Source: Selenihalanaerobacter shriftii (GTDB lineage: Bacteria; Bacillota; Halanaerobiia; Halobacteroidales; Acetohalobiaceae). Taken from it: a stretch of 64,000 bases of DNA. Position 1 is the first letter of the stretch; each line of letters opens with the position of its first letter. Both the position numbers and the translations under genes were made by a program. Location of the stretch: contig NZ_FUWM01000008.1 of assembly GCF_900167185.1 (NCBI RefSeq), forward strand, positions 1-64,000, in the 5' to 3' direction. This document shows positions 35,817 to 45,733 of this stretch, piece after piece. The notes under the pieces are model-generated. The model saw nothing but the letters and a program-made list of their open reading frames with translations. It was not told the DNA's origin and did no database searches.

Positions 35817-36317
35817 TTAAGCATTTATTCTTTCATTATCATTTGATAATTTCCATCCTAACATTTTAATTACTGTCAAGGCAATCATAGCATCTACTGC
35901 ATGATGTAAGACAGTTCCAACTCCAATTACTACTCCAGCTTTATATAAAGAAAAGCCAAATGGAATAACTATTAATGCTTCTCCTAAAGCATGAATCAAT
36001 GTAGTTAATCCAAAAGCACTAATCACAGTTTTACCTTTTTGAATCCATAAGGCTCCTACTACTCCTACAACAATATGCACCGCAGCTCGAGCAGCAATTG
36101 TAGGACCTAGAATCATTAAAAAACCTAAAGTAGAACCTACCCCTACTAAACCTGCTACTAATGGACTAATTATCATAGCAATTAAAGTAGGAACATGAGA
36201 AGCTAAGGTAGCAGAAAAAGGCGGAATATATACTCTTAAATACCCTCCAAACATCAACGGAATTGCTAATGCTAAAGCTGTTAATAAAGCACCATAAACT
36301 AAATCTTTAATCTTCAC
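35817..36317 (-). CDS. niaX: ECF transporter S component, probable niacin transporter NiaX
   Basis: This 166-residue membrane protein has about six helices (ALLTALALAIPLMFGGYLRV at the start; AARAAVHIVVGVVGALW centrally) and the length and hydropathy of an ECF substrate-binding subunit. It follows nadC in the NAD operon, which favours nicotinate as the substrate and the NiaX family; the sequence alone supports only the S-component call. It works with a shared EcfA-EcfT module encoded elsewhere. GTG start at 36317 behind GGGGGAG. Confidence 0.75.
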   Translation of the reverse strand: MKIKDLVYGALLTALALAIPLMFGGYLRVYIPPFSATLASHVPTLIAMIISPLVAGLVGVGSTLGFLMILGPTIAARAAVHIVVGVVGALWIQKGKTVISAFGLTTLIHALGEALIVIPFGFSLYKAGVVIGVGTVLHHAVDAMIALTVIKMLGWKLSNDNERINA

Positions 36318-36344
36318 TCTAATCTCCCCCTATTTTACAATTAA

Positions 36345-37184
36345 TTAAACTTCAAAGTTTAAACTAATATCTAAAGAATTAATAGTATGAGTCAAAGTTC
36401 CTAAAGAAATTACATCCACTCCAGTAGCAGCAACCTCAGCAATTGTTTCATTAGTAATTCCTCCTGATGCTTCTACAATTGCTTCTCCATCAATTAATTC
36501 CACAGCTTCTTTCATCATTTTTGAAGACATATTATCTAACATAATAATATCAGCTCTAGCTTCTAAAGCTTCTTTAACATCAGCCAAATCTTCAGTCTCC
36601 ACTTCAACCGTCATCGTATGAGGAATATTAGCTTTAGCTCTTTTAACAGCTTCTTTAATCCCTCCTACAGCTCGAATATGATTATCTTTAATCATTACTG
36701 CATCATATAACCCTAAACGATGATTACTACCACCACCTATTCTAACAGCATACTTTTCTAATATACGCAATCCTGGTGTTGTTTTTCGAGTATCAACTAT
36801 TCTCACATCATAATCAGTAACCAACTTTTTATATTTAGCAGTCTTTGTAGCTATTCCTGACATTCGTTGTAAAAAGTTAAGAGCCAATCGTTCTCCAGTC
36901 AAGATTGAACTAGCTACTCCAGAAATTTCAGCAATCTCTTCACCAGCTTCTACCTTAGTTCCTTCATCTATAAGAAATTTAAAATTAAGTTTTGAATCCA
37001 CTTTTTTAAAAACCATTTTAACTACTTCTAATCCAGCAATCACTCCTGATTCTTTAGCTAAAAAAGTGCCAGTAATTTGTCTAGATTTATCAATAATCGC
37101 TTCAGTAGTAATATCACCAGTCCATAAATCTTCTTCTAAAGCATTATCGATTATTTTTAATACTTCTTCTTTATTTAAATTCAA
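36345..37184 (-). CDS. nadC: Nicotinate-nucleotide pyrophosphorylase (quinolinate PRTase)
   Basis: NadC turns quinolinate and PRPP into nicotinate mononucleotide. The 279-residue protein has EEDLWTGDITTEAI, the RLALNFLQRMSGIAT and DTRKTTPGLRILEKYAVRIG phosphoribosyl site, and the C-terminal EASGGITNETI barrel. TTG start at 37184 follows GGGAGGGG and overlaps the 3' end of nadB by 14 bases, indicating translational coupling. Third gene of nadA-nadB-nadC-niaX. Confidence 0.95.
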   Translation of the reverse strand: MNLNKEEVLKIIDNALEEDLWTGDITTEAIIDKSRQITGTFLAKESGVIAGLEVVKMVFKKVDSKLNFKFLIDEGTKVEAGEEIAEISGVASSILTGERLALNFLQRMSGIATKTAKYKKLVTDYDVRIVDTRKTTPGLRILEKYAVRIGGGSNHRLGLYDAVMIKDNHIRAVGGIKEAVKRAKANIPHTMTVEVETEDLADVKEALEARADIIMLDNMSSKMMKEAVELIDGEAIVEASGGITNETIAEVAATGVDVISLGTLTHTINSLDISLNFEV

Positions 37185-38790
37185 GATTTAACCCCTCCCA
37201 CTCTTTATCTTTTTGTAAAACTATATGTTTTTGCCACTTTTGTTTAGTTTCTGGATAATCTTCTCGATAATGTGCTCCTCTACTCTCTTTTCTAATAAGA
37301 GATGCCTTAACTACTAAGTAAGCTAAATTAATTAGATTTTGAACTTCAATATATCTAATATCCTCTATATCTATATTTAAGTAATTAATTAATTCTTTAA
37401 TTTCATTCATTGTTTGATTTAAGCCATTCTTATTACGAATAATCCCTACATTCTCCATCATTAATAATTGTAACTTTTCTTTAACTGCTGATAATGGCTT
37501 GTCTATCAATTGTTGATTATTATTATTTATCTTTAATTTCTTAAAATCTAATTTTAAATCTATCATATATTCTATTGCTTTCTTAGCTACTCGTTTACCA
37601 TAGACTAAGCCATCTAAAAGTGAGTTACTAGCTAATCTATTGGCACCATGAACTCCCAAGGAAGCCGTTTCTCCACAAGCAAATAATCCTAAAAGATTTG
37701 TCTCTCCATTGGTATTAGTCTTGATTCCTCCCATAAAGTAATGAGCAGCAGGTGAAACCGGTATAAAATCTTTAGTAATATTAATCCCTCTCTCTAAACA
37801 AGTCTGATAAATAGTAGGAAACCTTCTTTTAATAAATTCTGTTTCTAAGCCTGTCACATCTAAATAAACATACCCAATATTATTCTTTTCCATCTCTTGA
37901 TAAATTGCTCTAGCCACTACATCACGAGGAGCTAATTCAGCTAATTCATGGTATTTAGGCATAAAACGATCACCGGACTGATCTCTTAATACTGCCCCTT
38001 CACCTCTAACTGCTTCGGAAATAAGAAAATTTGGAATTCCATTTAATTGTAATGTAGTAGGGTGAAACTGAACAAACTCTAAGTCCATCACTTCTACTCC
38101 AGCTCGATATGCTAAGGCAATACCATCACCAGTTGCTACTTCTGGATTGGAAGTCTCTTGATAAAGTTGACCAGCACCACCAGTAGCTAAAACTACAGCT
38201 TTAGCTAGGTAAGCCACATACTCACCTTGTTGATTATCATAAGCTAATGCGCCGTGACATCTATCATCCTCTGTTAAAAGATCAATTACAAAGATGCCAT
38301 TTTCGACTTTAATTTGAGATTTATTTAAAACTTTTTCAAATAAAGAGGATCTAATCTCCGTTCCTGTTGCATCGCCTCCAGCATGTAAAATCCGTCGACA
38401 ACTATGAGCCCCTTCTTTAGTTAAAGCAACTTTATCACCTTCACGATCAAAATCTACACCTAACTCAAATAATTCTTTAATCCTCTGACTTCCTTCATTA
38501 ACTAAAATTTTAACAGCATAAGGATTACATAAACCATCTCCAGCATCTAAAGTATCACGGTAATGTAATTCTGGTGTATCATCTTCAGAAATTACAGCCG
38601 CTATACCACCTTGTGCATACTCTGTATTACAATCCTTAGGCTCTTCCTTAGTTAATAAAGTTACTTCTCCTTTTTCAGCTAAATTCAAAGCACTGAATAA
38701 ACCAGCAATTCCACTACCTATTACTAAAAAATCTGTTTCTATTTTATCTAAATCTGATAAGTCAAAATTTACTAAATATCTAGGAACCAT
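37171..38790 (-). CDS. nadB: L-aspartate oxidase
   Basis: This flavoprotein oxidises aspartate to iminoaspartate for quinolinate synthesis. In anaerobes fumarate is the likely acceptor. The 539-residue protein has the FAD dinucleotide loop VIGSGIAGLFSALNLAEKG, EYAQGGIAAVISEDD, the HPTTLQLNG region and HGANRLASNSLLDGLVYGKR. The C-terminal helical bundle (RGAHYREDYPE) is intact. It lies 25 bases after nadA. The ATG follows AGGCTGG. Confidence 0.95.
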   Translation of the reverse strand: MVPRYLVNFDLSDLDKIETDFLVIGSGIAGLFSALNLAEKGEVTLLTKEEPKDCNTEYAQGGIAAVISEDDTPELHYRDTLDAGDGLCNPYAVKILVNEGSQRIKELFELGVDFDREGDKVALTKEGAHSCRRILHAGGDATGTEIRSSLFEKVLNKSQIKVENGIFVIDLLTEDDRCHGALAYDNQQGEYVAYLAKAVVLATGGAGQLYQETSNPEVATGDGIALAYRAGVEVMDLEFVQFHPTTLQLNGIPNFLISEAVRGEGAVLRDQSGDRFMPKYHELAELAPRDVVARAIYQEMEKNNIGYVYLDVTGLETEFIKRRFPTIYQTCLERGINITKDFIPVSPAAHYFMGGIKTNTNGETNLLGLFACGETASLGVHGANRLASNSLLDGLVYGKRVAKKAIEYMIDLKLDFKKLKINNNNQQLIDKPLSAVKEKLQLLMMENVGIIRNKNGLNQTMNEIKELINYLNIDIEDIRYIEVQNLINLAYLVVKASLIRKESRGAHYREDYPETKQKWQKHIVLQKDKEWEGLNLEFK

Positions 38791-38815
38791 AATCCAGCCT
38801 CCAAATGTACTACTA

Positions 38816-39736
38816 CTATTTGCTAAACTCTAACATTCTATCTAAAGCTTCTTTAGCTTTAACTCTAATATTTTTATCTACAGTCACCTTATACTGCATA
38901 TTCTCTAAAGCGTCGGCTACATGCTGCAATGAAGTCATCTTCATATTTTTACAAACTAGGCCCTGATTTAAGATATAAAAAGTCTTATCTGGATTCTCAT
39001 TATTTAATCTATATAAGATTCCCATTTCAGTACCAACGATAATTTTATCTGCCTCAGACTCATTGGCAAACTTTAAAATTTGTGAAGTACTACCTACATA
39101 ATCTGCCGCTGATAAAACTTCTGGCCTACATTCTGGATGAACAATAATTGGAGCCTTTGGATGTGCTTCTTTAACTTTTTCAAAATCATCAGCCTTAACT
39201 CTATGATGAGTAATACATCGTCCCTCCCATAAAACCACATCTTTATCTGTTCGTTGAGAAACATAGTGTCCTAAATTCTCATCTGGAACAAATAAGATTT
39301 GATCACTATCTAAAGATTCCACAATATCTACTGCATTAGATGAGGTACAACAAATATCACTTTCAGCCTTTACTTCTGCTGAAGAATTAACATAACAAAC
39401 AACTGTAGCATTAGGATATTCTTTCTTCTTCATTATTAACTCTTCTGCTGTAATCATGGCTGCCATGGGACACCCTGCATTCTGTTCTGGTAATAATACT
39501 GTCTTATGCGGAGATAGAATAGCAGCACTTTCTGCCATGAAATCTACTCCACAGAAGACAATCACCTCAGCATCTACTATATCAGCAGCTTTTTGACTTA
39601 ATCCTAATGAATCTCCAGTATAATCAGCGATAGCTTGTACTTCATCAATTTGATAATTATGAGCTAAAATAATAGCATTTCGCTCTTTTTTTAAATTCTC
39701 TATCTTTTGCACTAAATCTACTGACTCAGAAGTCAT
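38816..39736 (-). CDS. nadA: Quinolinate synthase
   Basis: NadA condenses iminoaspartate with DHAP at a [4Fe-4S] cluster. The 306-residue protein shows AIILAHNYQIDEVQAIADYT, the cluster cysteines in VFCGVDFMAES, in the CCTSSNA region and in NQGLVCKNM, and IVHPECRPEVLSAADYVGST. Length matches the thermophilic/Firmicute type. It is first in the nad operon, with a candidate NiaR site about 125-140 bases upstream. Confidence 0.96.
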   Translation of the reverse strand: MTSESVDLVQKIENLKKERNAIILAHNYQIDEVQAIADYTGDSLGLSQKAADIVDAEVIVFCGVDFMAESAAILSPHKTVLLPEQNAGCPMAAMITAEELIMKKKEYPNATVVCYVNSSAEVKAESDICCTSSNAVDIVESLDSDQILFVPDENLGHYVSQRTDKDVVLWEGRCITHHRVKADDFEKVKEAHPKAPIIVHPECRPEVLSAADYVGSTSQILKFANESEADKIIVGTEMGILYRLNNENPDKTFYILNQGLVCKNMKMTSLQHVADALENMQYKVTVDKNIRVKAKEALDRMLEFSK

Positions 39737-39860
39737 AAATTCTGCCTCCTTATATACATTCTTAATTTAGTTTAACCAATTTAAGCATTACTATAATTGT
39801 ATAATTTTACTAGGCCTAGTATTGCTAACATAATTGTACAACCTTATGGATGTGATGTCA

Positions 39861-39875
39861 AGTGTCTTTACACCT
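39861..39875. promoter_or_regulatory. Candidate NiaR operator between nadA and the CPFC protein gene
   Basis: AGTGTCTTTACACCT is a near-palindrome with GTGT/ACAC arms. That is the kind of half-site bound by NiaR (YrxA), whose gene lies 320 bases away. One site could serve both divergent units, nadABC-niaX and the small gene at 39983. Confidence 0.55.
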
Positions 39876-39982
39876 GTAAATAAAAAAATCCAATCTATAT
39901 TAATGTAATGTATAGTTTTGAATTTAAAACCTAATACTAACTATAATAAAATTTATTAATTACTCTAGGGAGATGATAAAAC

Positions 39983-40198
39983 ATGTCCAAAAAAACCCAT
40001 TATTTAGCTGATAGTAATACTAAAGAGATTCATGATCTTAGCAACCCAGTAATGGACTGTAAATTAGAAAAAATCAATAAAGAATATATTACATTTCTCC
40101 AAAACAATCAAGAATTAAATGAATACTTAGATGAAGGGTATGATGGCTGCCCTTTTTGTCTTAGAACTCGTAGCCAAAAAGCCAAAAAGAGCAGCTAA
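39983..40198 (+). CDS. Small CPFC-motif protein of unknown function
   Basis: This 71-residue soluble protein has a good ribosome site (AGGGAGATGA before the ATG). It has THYLADSNTKEIHDLSN, one isolated cysteine in VMDCKLEKINKE, then DEGYDGCPFCLRTRSQKAKK. His, Cys and CPFC together suggest a small zinc site; the EIHDLxN...C...GYDGCxxC arrangement recalls other small metal-binding proteins, but I cannot name a family. Its place between nadA and niaR, converging with niaR, makes control by NiaR possible. The Lys-rich tail might bind nucleic acid. Confidence 0.7.
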   Translation: MSKKTHYLADSNTKEIHDLSNPVMDCKLEKINKEYITFLQNNQELNEYLDEGYDGCPFCLRTRSQKAKKSS

Positions 40199-40720
40199 TT
40201 AATAATCAATTAATAAATATCCTTTCTCCTTTAATTTGCATTCAATTAGATTTAAAACTTCTTGATTAAGAGCCTCAATAGTATGTAAATGCACACCTTC
40301 AGTTAAAGTTAATAATGGTTTAACAGTATTATTATTATACTTGTGCATAAAGTTAGTTAAATCTGATTTAGATTGAATCATCAATAGTCCATTTAGTTCC
40401 CCATAAATTGGATGTTCAATAATTACATCTTTAACTCTACCACCGTACTTAATTATAGTTTCTAGTTCATCCTCTATTTCTGCACCATCATGTATGCAAG
40501 CAATAGTCTTTGTAACCATTTGGCTACTCCTTTGTTGAGGTATAATATATCCCTGAGAAGTAGCCAATATTTCCTCTCCCTGAGCACGCAACAACGCAAC
40601 ATCTTGCACTATTACTTGCCTACTTACCCCAAACTTTTTAGCTAATTTGGAACCAGTGATCGGTGATTGATTATCCATTAATAGATCTAGTATTTTTTTT
40701 CTTCTTTGATCTACTGACAC
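40199..40720 (-). CDS. niaR: Transcription repressor NiaR (HTH plus 3H domain)
   Basis: NiaR represses NAD synthesis and niacin uptake genes with nicotinate as co-repressor. The N-terminal HTH_11 (SKLAKKFGVSRQVIVQDVAL) is followed by a 3H domain with the defining histidines in CIHDGAE, IIEHPIYGEL, FMHKYN and GVHLHTIEA, which bind a metal. In-frame ATGs at 40756 and 40750 lack a ribosome site; GTG at 40720 has GGAGGG at 7 bases, giving 173 residues, the family length. It should act on the site at 39861. Confidence 0.92.
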   Translation of the reverse strand: MSVDQRRKKILDLLMDNQSPITGSKLAKKFGVSRQVIVQDVALLRAQGEEILATSQGYIIPQQRSSQMVTKTIACIHDGAEIEDELETIIKYGGRVKDVIIEHPIYGELNGLLMIQSKSDLTNFMHKYNNNTVKPLLTLTEGVHLHTIEALNQEVLNLIECKLKEKGYLLIDY

Positions 40721-40769
40721 ATCTTTTCCCTCCAATTGATTTTTAAGCATCCTCATTTAGTTTATTTGA

Positions 40770-43316
40770 CTACTTAATCCATTTTACTAATCCTAATTCA
40801 TGTTTATTAGTTAACCTATCTTCATTTGGAACTATTCTAAAAGTATACTTATAAGATCCAATTTCTTTTAATTTTATATCTGTTGAATATACATACTTAT
40901 TATTCTCTAATTCTTTTTTTAAATCCATCGATATAATATCTATTTTTTCTTTCCCATTTTCAGTTACCAAATATAACTCTATTTGAATATCATCAGGACT
41001 TAACTCTCCTAAACTAACTTTAACTGTGAATCTAATCATATCAGTTATATTAAAGGTACCTTGTTCCCCTTGATTCTGGGAGGTAATCTCTATATCTTCC
41101 CAATTATTTTTTAGCTTTTCTTTCCAAGAAACTAAATTCTTGCTTATATTATAATTGTCCTTTTTAGCCTTAATTCCCTTTATAGTAGCTGGCATATACA
41201 ATCTTTTAGTATATTCTTGAACCATTCTATCAGTACTATATTTAGGAATAATTGAAATCATTGCCTCTTTCATCCAATTTATCCAATCTGCTGGCAGGTC
41301 TTTATCATTAGTATTATAGTAGAGAGGAACTATCATTTCCTCTAAAAGAGTATATAATGAATTACTATCGATTAAATCTTGTTCTTCTTTATCTGTATAT
41401 TTTAACCTTTCTTTAGAACCTATAACCCAACCATTTTTTTCATTATAACCCTCACACCACCAACCATCAAATATACTTAAATTTAATCCTCCGTTAATTG
41501 CAGATTTTTGGCCGCTAGTTCCACTAGCCTCTAAAGGCCTTCTAGGATTATTTAACCAAACATCTACTCCCTGTATCAAATATCTAGCTAAATTCATATC
41601 ATAATCTTCTAAAAGTACTATTTTACCTTTAAACTCTTTACTTTCAGCAATATCATGAATTTTTTTAATTAATTTCTTCCCTGGTTTATCAGCAGGATGA
41701 GCTTTTCCAGCAAAAACAAGCTGTACTTCTTTATCTGTTTTATTACAAATCTTATTTAATCGTTCTAAATTATTGAAGACAAGTGTAGCACGTTTATAAG
41801 TAGCAAATCTACGAGCAAAACCAATTGTTAATGCTCCTTTATCTAATATATCTTTCACTGCTGTTATATCCTGATATCTACGTTTTCTTTCTAAGTCTCT
41901 CTTTCTAATATTATCTATCATTTTTGATTTTAATTTCCGGTGAGTATGCCAAAACTTATCATTCGGAATTTCTCTAATATTTTCCCAAATATTCCTATCC
42001 TTAATTTTCATTCTCCAATTAGCAGGTAAATATTCATCAAAGAGCTCTTCCCATTCAGATGCCAACCAAGTTCGAGTATGAATTCCATTAGTTATATAAG
42101 TAATCGGATTTTCATTTGGCGGAACTTCTTCCCAAATATCTTGCCACATCTTACTAGCAATCTTTCCATGTAATTTACTAACGCCATTACTAAATTTAGC
42201 TAATTTTAAACCTAAGACAGTTAAACAAAACTCATCGTCATCTTCATAAATTTGACCAAGATCCATAAATTCTTCCTTGGTTAAGCCAATATCTTCCCAA
42301 TAACTAGCAAAATATTTTTCTTTCAAATCAAATGGAAATGTTTCATTACCTGCTGGTACTGGAGTATGAGTAGTAAATACAGTATTAGCACCTACTACTT
42401 CAATGGCTTGATTAAAACTTAACTCTTCTTCTTTAATTAATTTTCTAATTCTTTCTAACTCTAAATAAACCGAATGTCCTTCATTCATATGCCATACTAT
42501 AGGGCTATATTCCATTTTGTATAAAGCTTTAGTGCCTCCTACACCTAAAATAATCTCTTGTAAAATTCTTGTTTCCTGGTCTCCCCCATATAATTGAGCC
42601 GTTATTTTTCGGTCATCCTTACTATTCTCCTGCAAATTCGTATCTAGTAAATAGATAGAAACCCTTCCAACTTTAACCTCCCAAACTTTAACCATGACTT
42701 CTCTATCTAATAATTTAACATTAATTGTTAATTCTTCTCCTAATTCATCTTTTACAGGAGTTATGGGTAGTTGACTAAAATGCAATTCAGGATATAAACT
42801 TTCTTGCCAACCTTCTCCATTAATTTTTTGTTTAAAGTACCCATTATGATACAATAAACCTATACCTACAAAAGGTAATCCTAAATCACTAGCTGACTTA
42901 CAGTGATCACCAGCCAAAACACCTAAGCCCCCGGAATAAATTGGTAAAGAATCATGAAATCCAAATTCAGTAGAAAAATAAGCAATTACATTATCTTCTT
43001 CAATTGATATTGGAGCATTGTCCTTAAACCAAGTCTCTTCTTGTTGTAAATAATCATTAAAATGATTCATAACCTGATTGTATTTATTAATAAATGCCTG
43101 TTGTTGACTAACTTTTTGTAATCTTTGATAATCAACTTTAGATAAAAAACTTACAGGATTTCTACCAGATTCTTTCCACTTTTTAGCGTCAATCATTTTA
43201 AATAAATCTTCTGCTTCTTGATTCCAACTCCACCAAAGATTATATGCTAATTGTTTTAAACCCTTAATTTTCATTGGTAATCTTGGAAAGACAGATAAAC
43301 TACCATAAAAGTTCAT
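40770..43316 (-). CDS. glgP: Alpha-glucan (glycogen) phosphorylase, long form with DUF3417
   Basis: This 848-residue GT35 enzyme has an N-terminal DUF3417 domain (about 13-120; LKQLAYNLWWSWNQEAEDLF), the phosphorylase core beginning YFSTEFGFHDSLPIYSGGLG, and the PLP lysine region EASGTSGQKSAINGG. A C-terminal domain of about 120 residues (from about 730) resembles a beta-sandwich found in some long members. It degrades glycogen to glucose 1-phosphate. It is the second phosphorylase in the window; the extra domains suggest different substrate length or regulation. It is monocistronic. Confidence 0.92.
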   Translation of the reverse strand: MNFYGSLSVFPRLPMKIKGLKQLAYNLWWSWNQEAEDLFKMIDAKKWKESGRNPVSFLSKVDYQRLQKVSQQQAFINKYNQVMNHFNDYLQQEETWFKDNAPISIEEDNVIAYFSTEFGFHDSLPIYSGGLGVLAGDHCKSASDLGLPFVGIGLLYHNGYFKQKINGEGWQESLYPELHFSQLPITPVKDELGEELTINVKLLDREVMVKVWEVKVGRVSIYLLDTNLQENSKDDRKITAQLYGGDQETRILQEIILGVGGTKALYKMEYSPIVWHMNEGHSVYLELERIRKLIKEEELSFNQAIEVVGANTVFTTHTPVPAGNETFPFDLKEKYFASYWEDIGLTKEEFMDLGQIYEDDDEFCLTVLGLKLAKFSNGVSKLHGKIASKMWQDIWEEVPPNENPITYITNGIHTRTWLASEWEELFDEYLPANWRMKIKDRNIWENIREIPNDKFWHTHRKLKSKMIDNIRKRDLERKRRYQDITAVKDILDKGALTIGFARRFATYKRATLVFNNLERLNKICNKTDKEVQLVFAGKAHPADKPGKKLIKKIHDIAESKEFKGKIVLLEDYDMNLARYLIQGVDVWLNNPRRPLEASGTSGQKSAINGGLNLSIFDGWWCEGYNEKNGWVIGSKERLKYTDKEEQDLIDSNSLYTLLEEMIVPLYYNTNDKDLPADWINWMKEAMISIIPKYSTDRMVQEYTKRLYMPATIKGIKAKKDNYNISKNLVSWKEKLKNNWEDIEITSQNQGEQGTFNITDMIRFTVKVSLGELSPDDIQIELYLVTENGKEKIDIISMDLKKELENNKYVYSTDIKLKEIGSYKYTFRIVPNEDRLTNKHELGLVKWIK

Positions 43317-43390
43317 TCTATATATCTCCTCCCTAATTTAATTAAAATTATTAAGAATTCTAATTTAAATAATATTAAATTTTATATTGC

Positions 43391-43701
43391 TAATGAAAGT
43401 TACTTCTTAAATGCTAAGTACTAATCAGATTATGCGATTAGCTTAAATATGTTACATTTTATCTTTTAGAGACAAAATTATTTCCTTTTTAGCAATTACT
43501 TCTTCCCCATCTATATTTCTTACTAAATACTTTCCTAGTAAGTCTTTAGTTAGAGTTATTGTATCTTTTTGATAGAAATCTAAAGATAATCTCAACCTTA
43601 CCCCTCGTTTCTTTAGTATATTTAATTGGCTTATTATTAAGCTAATTCAGTAAATAATTATTAATTCCTGTTTATCTTAACCTAATTTATTTTTGAATAT
43701 A
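43391..43701. repeat. Partial duplicate of the 3-methyladenine glycosylase locus
   Basis: About 310 bases match the flanks and both ends of the glycosylase gene region at 45734-46510 with only scattered substitutions. Both outer borders align (TAATGAAAGTTACTTC at the left, TTTTTGAATATA at the right). The central about 465 bases of the gene are missing here. The two copies flank the MCP gene at 43756. Confidence 0.88.
43452..43595 (-). pseudogene. Internally deleted 3-methyladenine DNA glycosylase copy
   Basis: TTG at 43595 (same AGGGG site as the intact gene) opens RLSLDFYQKDTITLTKDLLG and continues to EEVIAK, the same N-terminus as the intact glycosylase. It then jumps to the last bases of the gene in a shifted frame and stops at 43452 after 47 residues. 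The catalytic glutamate region and the rest of the fold are lost, so it cannot be active. Confidence 0.85.
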
Positions 43702-43715
43702 GATTCTTTTCTGTT

Positions 43716-43757
43716 AAAAAAACCCCTTTCTATAATATTATAGAAAGGGGTTTTTTT
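43716..43757. terminator. Perfect palindromic terminator downstream of the MCP gene
   Basis: AAAAAAACCCCTTTCTATAA is followed by its near-exact complement ending in seven T. It overlaps the last codon of the MCP gene at 43756. Confidence 0.92.
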
Positions 43758-45279
43758 AAATTTCAAATTCTGAAACTAAATTTTGTAATTTTTGAGCCAT
43801 CTGAGCTAATTCTTCAGAAGACTTAGTTACTTCTTCAGACATATTACTAATATTTTGAGAAACATCCAATACTTCATCACTTCTTTTGGATAAATTTTCA
43901 ACTGAAACAGCTGTCTGTTGCATATAGGTAGAAGTATCATCAATAGCATTCTTAATTTTATAGAATACTTCTCCTGTTTCTTCTACAACCTGCTTCCCTT
44001 CTTGAGCAGTCTTTTCTACTTCTTGGATTGCACCTAAACTAGCTGCCGACTTATTCTGTGTGTCTCCAATTAATTTACTAATTTCATTAGTTGCTTTAGA
44101 GGTTTCTTCTGCCAGTTCCCTAATCTCTTCAGCAACTACAGCAAAACCTCGTCCATGTTCTCCAGCCCTAGCAGCTTCAATTGCTGCATTTAAAGCTAGA
44201 AGGTTTGTTTGATCTGCTATATCAGTAATTAATTCTACTATCTTATTAATCTCTTGTGAATTAGTATTTAACTCCTTAATTTTATCTACTGTTTCTTCCA
44301 CTACTTGATTAATATTTTCCATACTTGCTATTGTAGTATCAATTTTGTCGCCTCCCACACGTGTTTGGGAGTTAGTTTCTTGAGTAAGACTTGTTACTTC
44401 TTGATTACTAGCTGAAATCTGTTGTATATTAGCTGTCATTTCTTCTATATAATGATTAGTAGTTTCAATGGATGCATTTCCTTCCTCTGCTGATGCAGAA
44501 AGTTCTTCACTATAAGCTGATAAATCTTCTACGTTATTAAATATATTAGTTATCATATTACGCAGCTTATCTACCATATTATTAAAAGAAGTTACTAAAC
44601 TACCTATTTCATCTTCACCAAATTCACCATCTAACCTTTTTAATTTACCTTCTGCAATTTGATTAGCCATATCCTTTAACATATTTAAACTTTTACGCAT
44701 AGGGGTAATTATTTTATACATCAATAATATTAATGCTCCATTGACTATTATAATTAAAGAAAGTACTATTATTTTTACTTTCTGCTGTACCTTTTTAAAT
44801 CTTTGATAAAATACTCGTCCATTCTTTTCACTCTCATTAAAAGCTTTTGTTTTAAGCTTAAGATATTCTTCTTTAGTCAACTCACCAGCTTGATATTTTT
44901 TCACAACTTTTACTAAATTCTTTTGATCTTTAATATCTTTTATACAAAGTTCAGTACCTACTCTCATATCTTCCGGTAATAATAAACGGTCAAGCCAACT
45001 AATCATTTCTAAAAATTTCTCAGGCTTTCTCTGCATTTCTTTTTGCCCTTCAAAAAATTGTTTTAAAAACTTTTCATCACCAATTTCTTCATATTTATTT
45101 AAATAAAGTCTATTCTTCCAAAGTAACTTAACATGATCTCGTTCTAAAGATTGTAACTTAGATAATTTATGTAAGTTAGCAATTCCAAACAGAGTAATCC
45201 CAAAAGATAATATTGGTATAATCAAAAGAATTATAAATTTTCTCTTGTTTAAGTTATTAAAAAGATTACTTAATTTCAT
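43756..45279 (-). CDS. Methyl-accepting chemotaxis protein
   Basis: This 507-residue transmembrane chemoreceptor has TM1 at about 12-32, a short extracytoplasmic helical sensor of about 135 residues (four-helix-bundle type), TM2 at about 170-190, HAMP, and a cytoplasmic signalling coiled coil with the tip [21 protein letters not shown]. It clusters and signals through CheA/CheW. The TTG at 45288 is only 3 bases from AAAGGA; ATG 45279 is used here. It sits between the two glycosylase copies. Confidence 0.9.
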   Translation of the reverse strand: MKLSNLFNNLNKRKFIILLIIPILSFGITLFGIANLHKLSKLQSLERDHVKLLWKNRLYLNKYEEIGDEKFLKQFFEGQKEMQRKPEKFLEMISWLDRLLLPEDMRVGTELCIKDIKDQKNLVKVVKKYQAGELTKEEYLKLKTKAFNESEKNGRVFYQRFKKVQQKVKIIVLSLIIIVNGALILLMYKIITPMRKSLNMLKDMANQIAEGKLKRLDGEFGEDEIGSLVTSFNNMVDKLRNMITNIFNNVEDLSAYSEELSASAEEGNASIETTNHYIEEMTANIQQISASNQEVTSLTQETNSQTRVGGDKIDTTIASMENINQVVEETVDKIKELNTNSQEINKIVELITDIADQTNLLALNAAIEAARAGEHGRGFAVVAEEIRELAEETSKATNEISKLIGDTQNKSAASLGAIQEVEKTAQEGKQVVEETGEVFYKIKNAIDDTSTYMQQTAVSVENLSKRSDEVLDVSQNISNMSEEVTKSSEELAQMAQKLQNLVSEFEI

Positions 45280-45288
45280 AATTATCAA

Positions 45289-45565
45289 ATTCCTTTCACT
45301 TTTAAAATATGTCTCTTTAATAAAAACTAACCCTATATTTCACCTCCTCATCTAAGCTAACATCTTCTGAATTGTTCTATTCCTCACAATAGATATATTC
45401 TAAATATCTATTATAAAATTTTATCTGTCCTCCTGTAATAATTAATTTATATTTAACCTTTATTTAACATAATTATATATTTATACTAAATCACCTTCAT
45501 TTTATTATAAAATTATATCTTATTTAGCATTTTGTTCCATAAATATACTTTATAATATAATAAAA
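45289..45565. other. Intergenic region upstream of the MCP gene
   Basis: This AT-rich stretch holds a strong but unused ribosome-like site (GAGGAGGTG on the minus strand near 45345), with no start codon at a suitable distance and no ORF. I see no other feature. Confidence 0.4.
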
Positions 45566-45604
45566 GATAGCTCACTTCTTCTTAGAAAAGAAGAGTTAGC
45601 TATC
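45566..45604. terminator. Terminator downstream of the intact glycosylase gene
   Basis: GATAGCT and CTTCTT pair with AAGAAG and AGCTATC on the two sides of a small loop. On the minus strand a TTTTATT tract follows. It lies about 200 bases 3' of the glycosylase stop. Confidence 0.7.
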
Positions 45605-45733
45605 AGTAATTTTTCCTATATGAATAATTTATTTACTTATTTCCATACTCACATCTTCAAATTAGATAAAACTTTAAACTTATATTAATTATTTATAATA
45701 TTTTTTAAACTTTTTTCTGCTACTACTACTGAA

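Noticed and set aside
45335-45355. Strong GAGGAGGTG ribosome-like site upstream of the MCP gene
   Set aside because: No ATG, GTG or TTG lies at a workable distance; the continuous frame into the MCP would need an ATA start.
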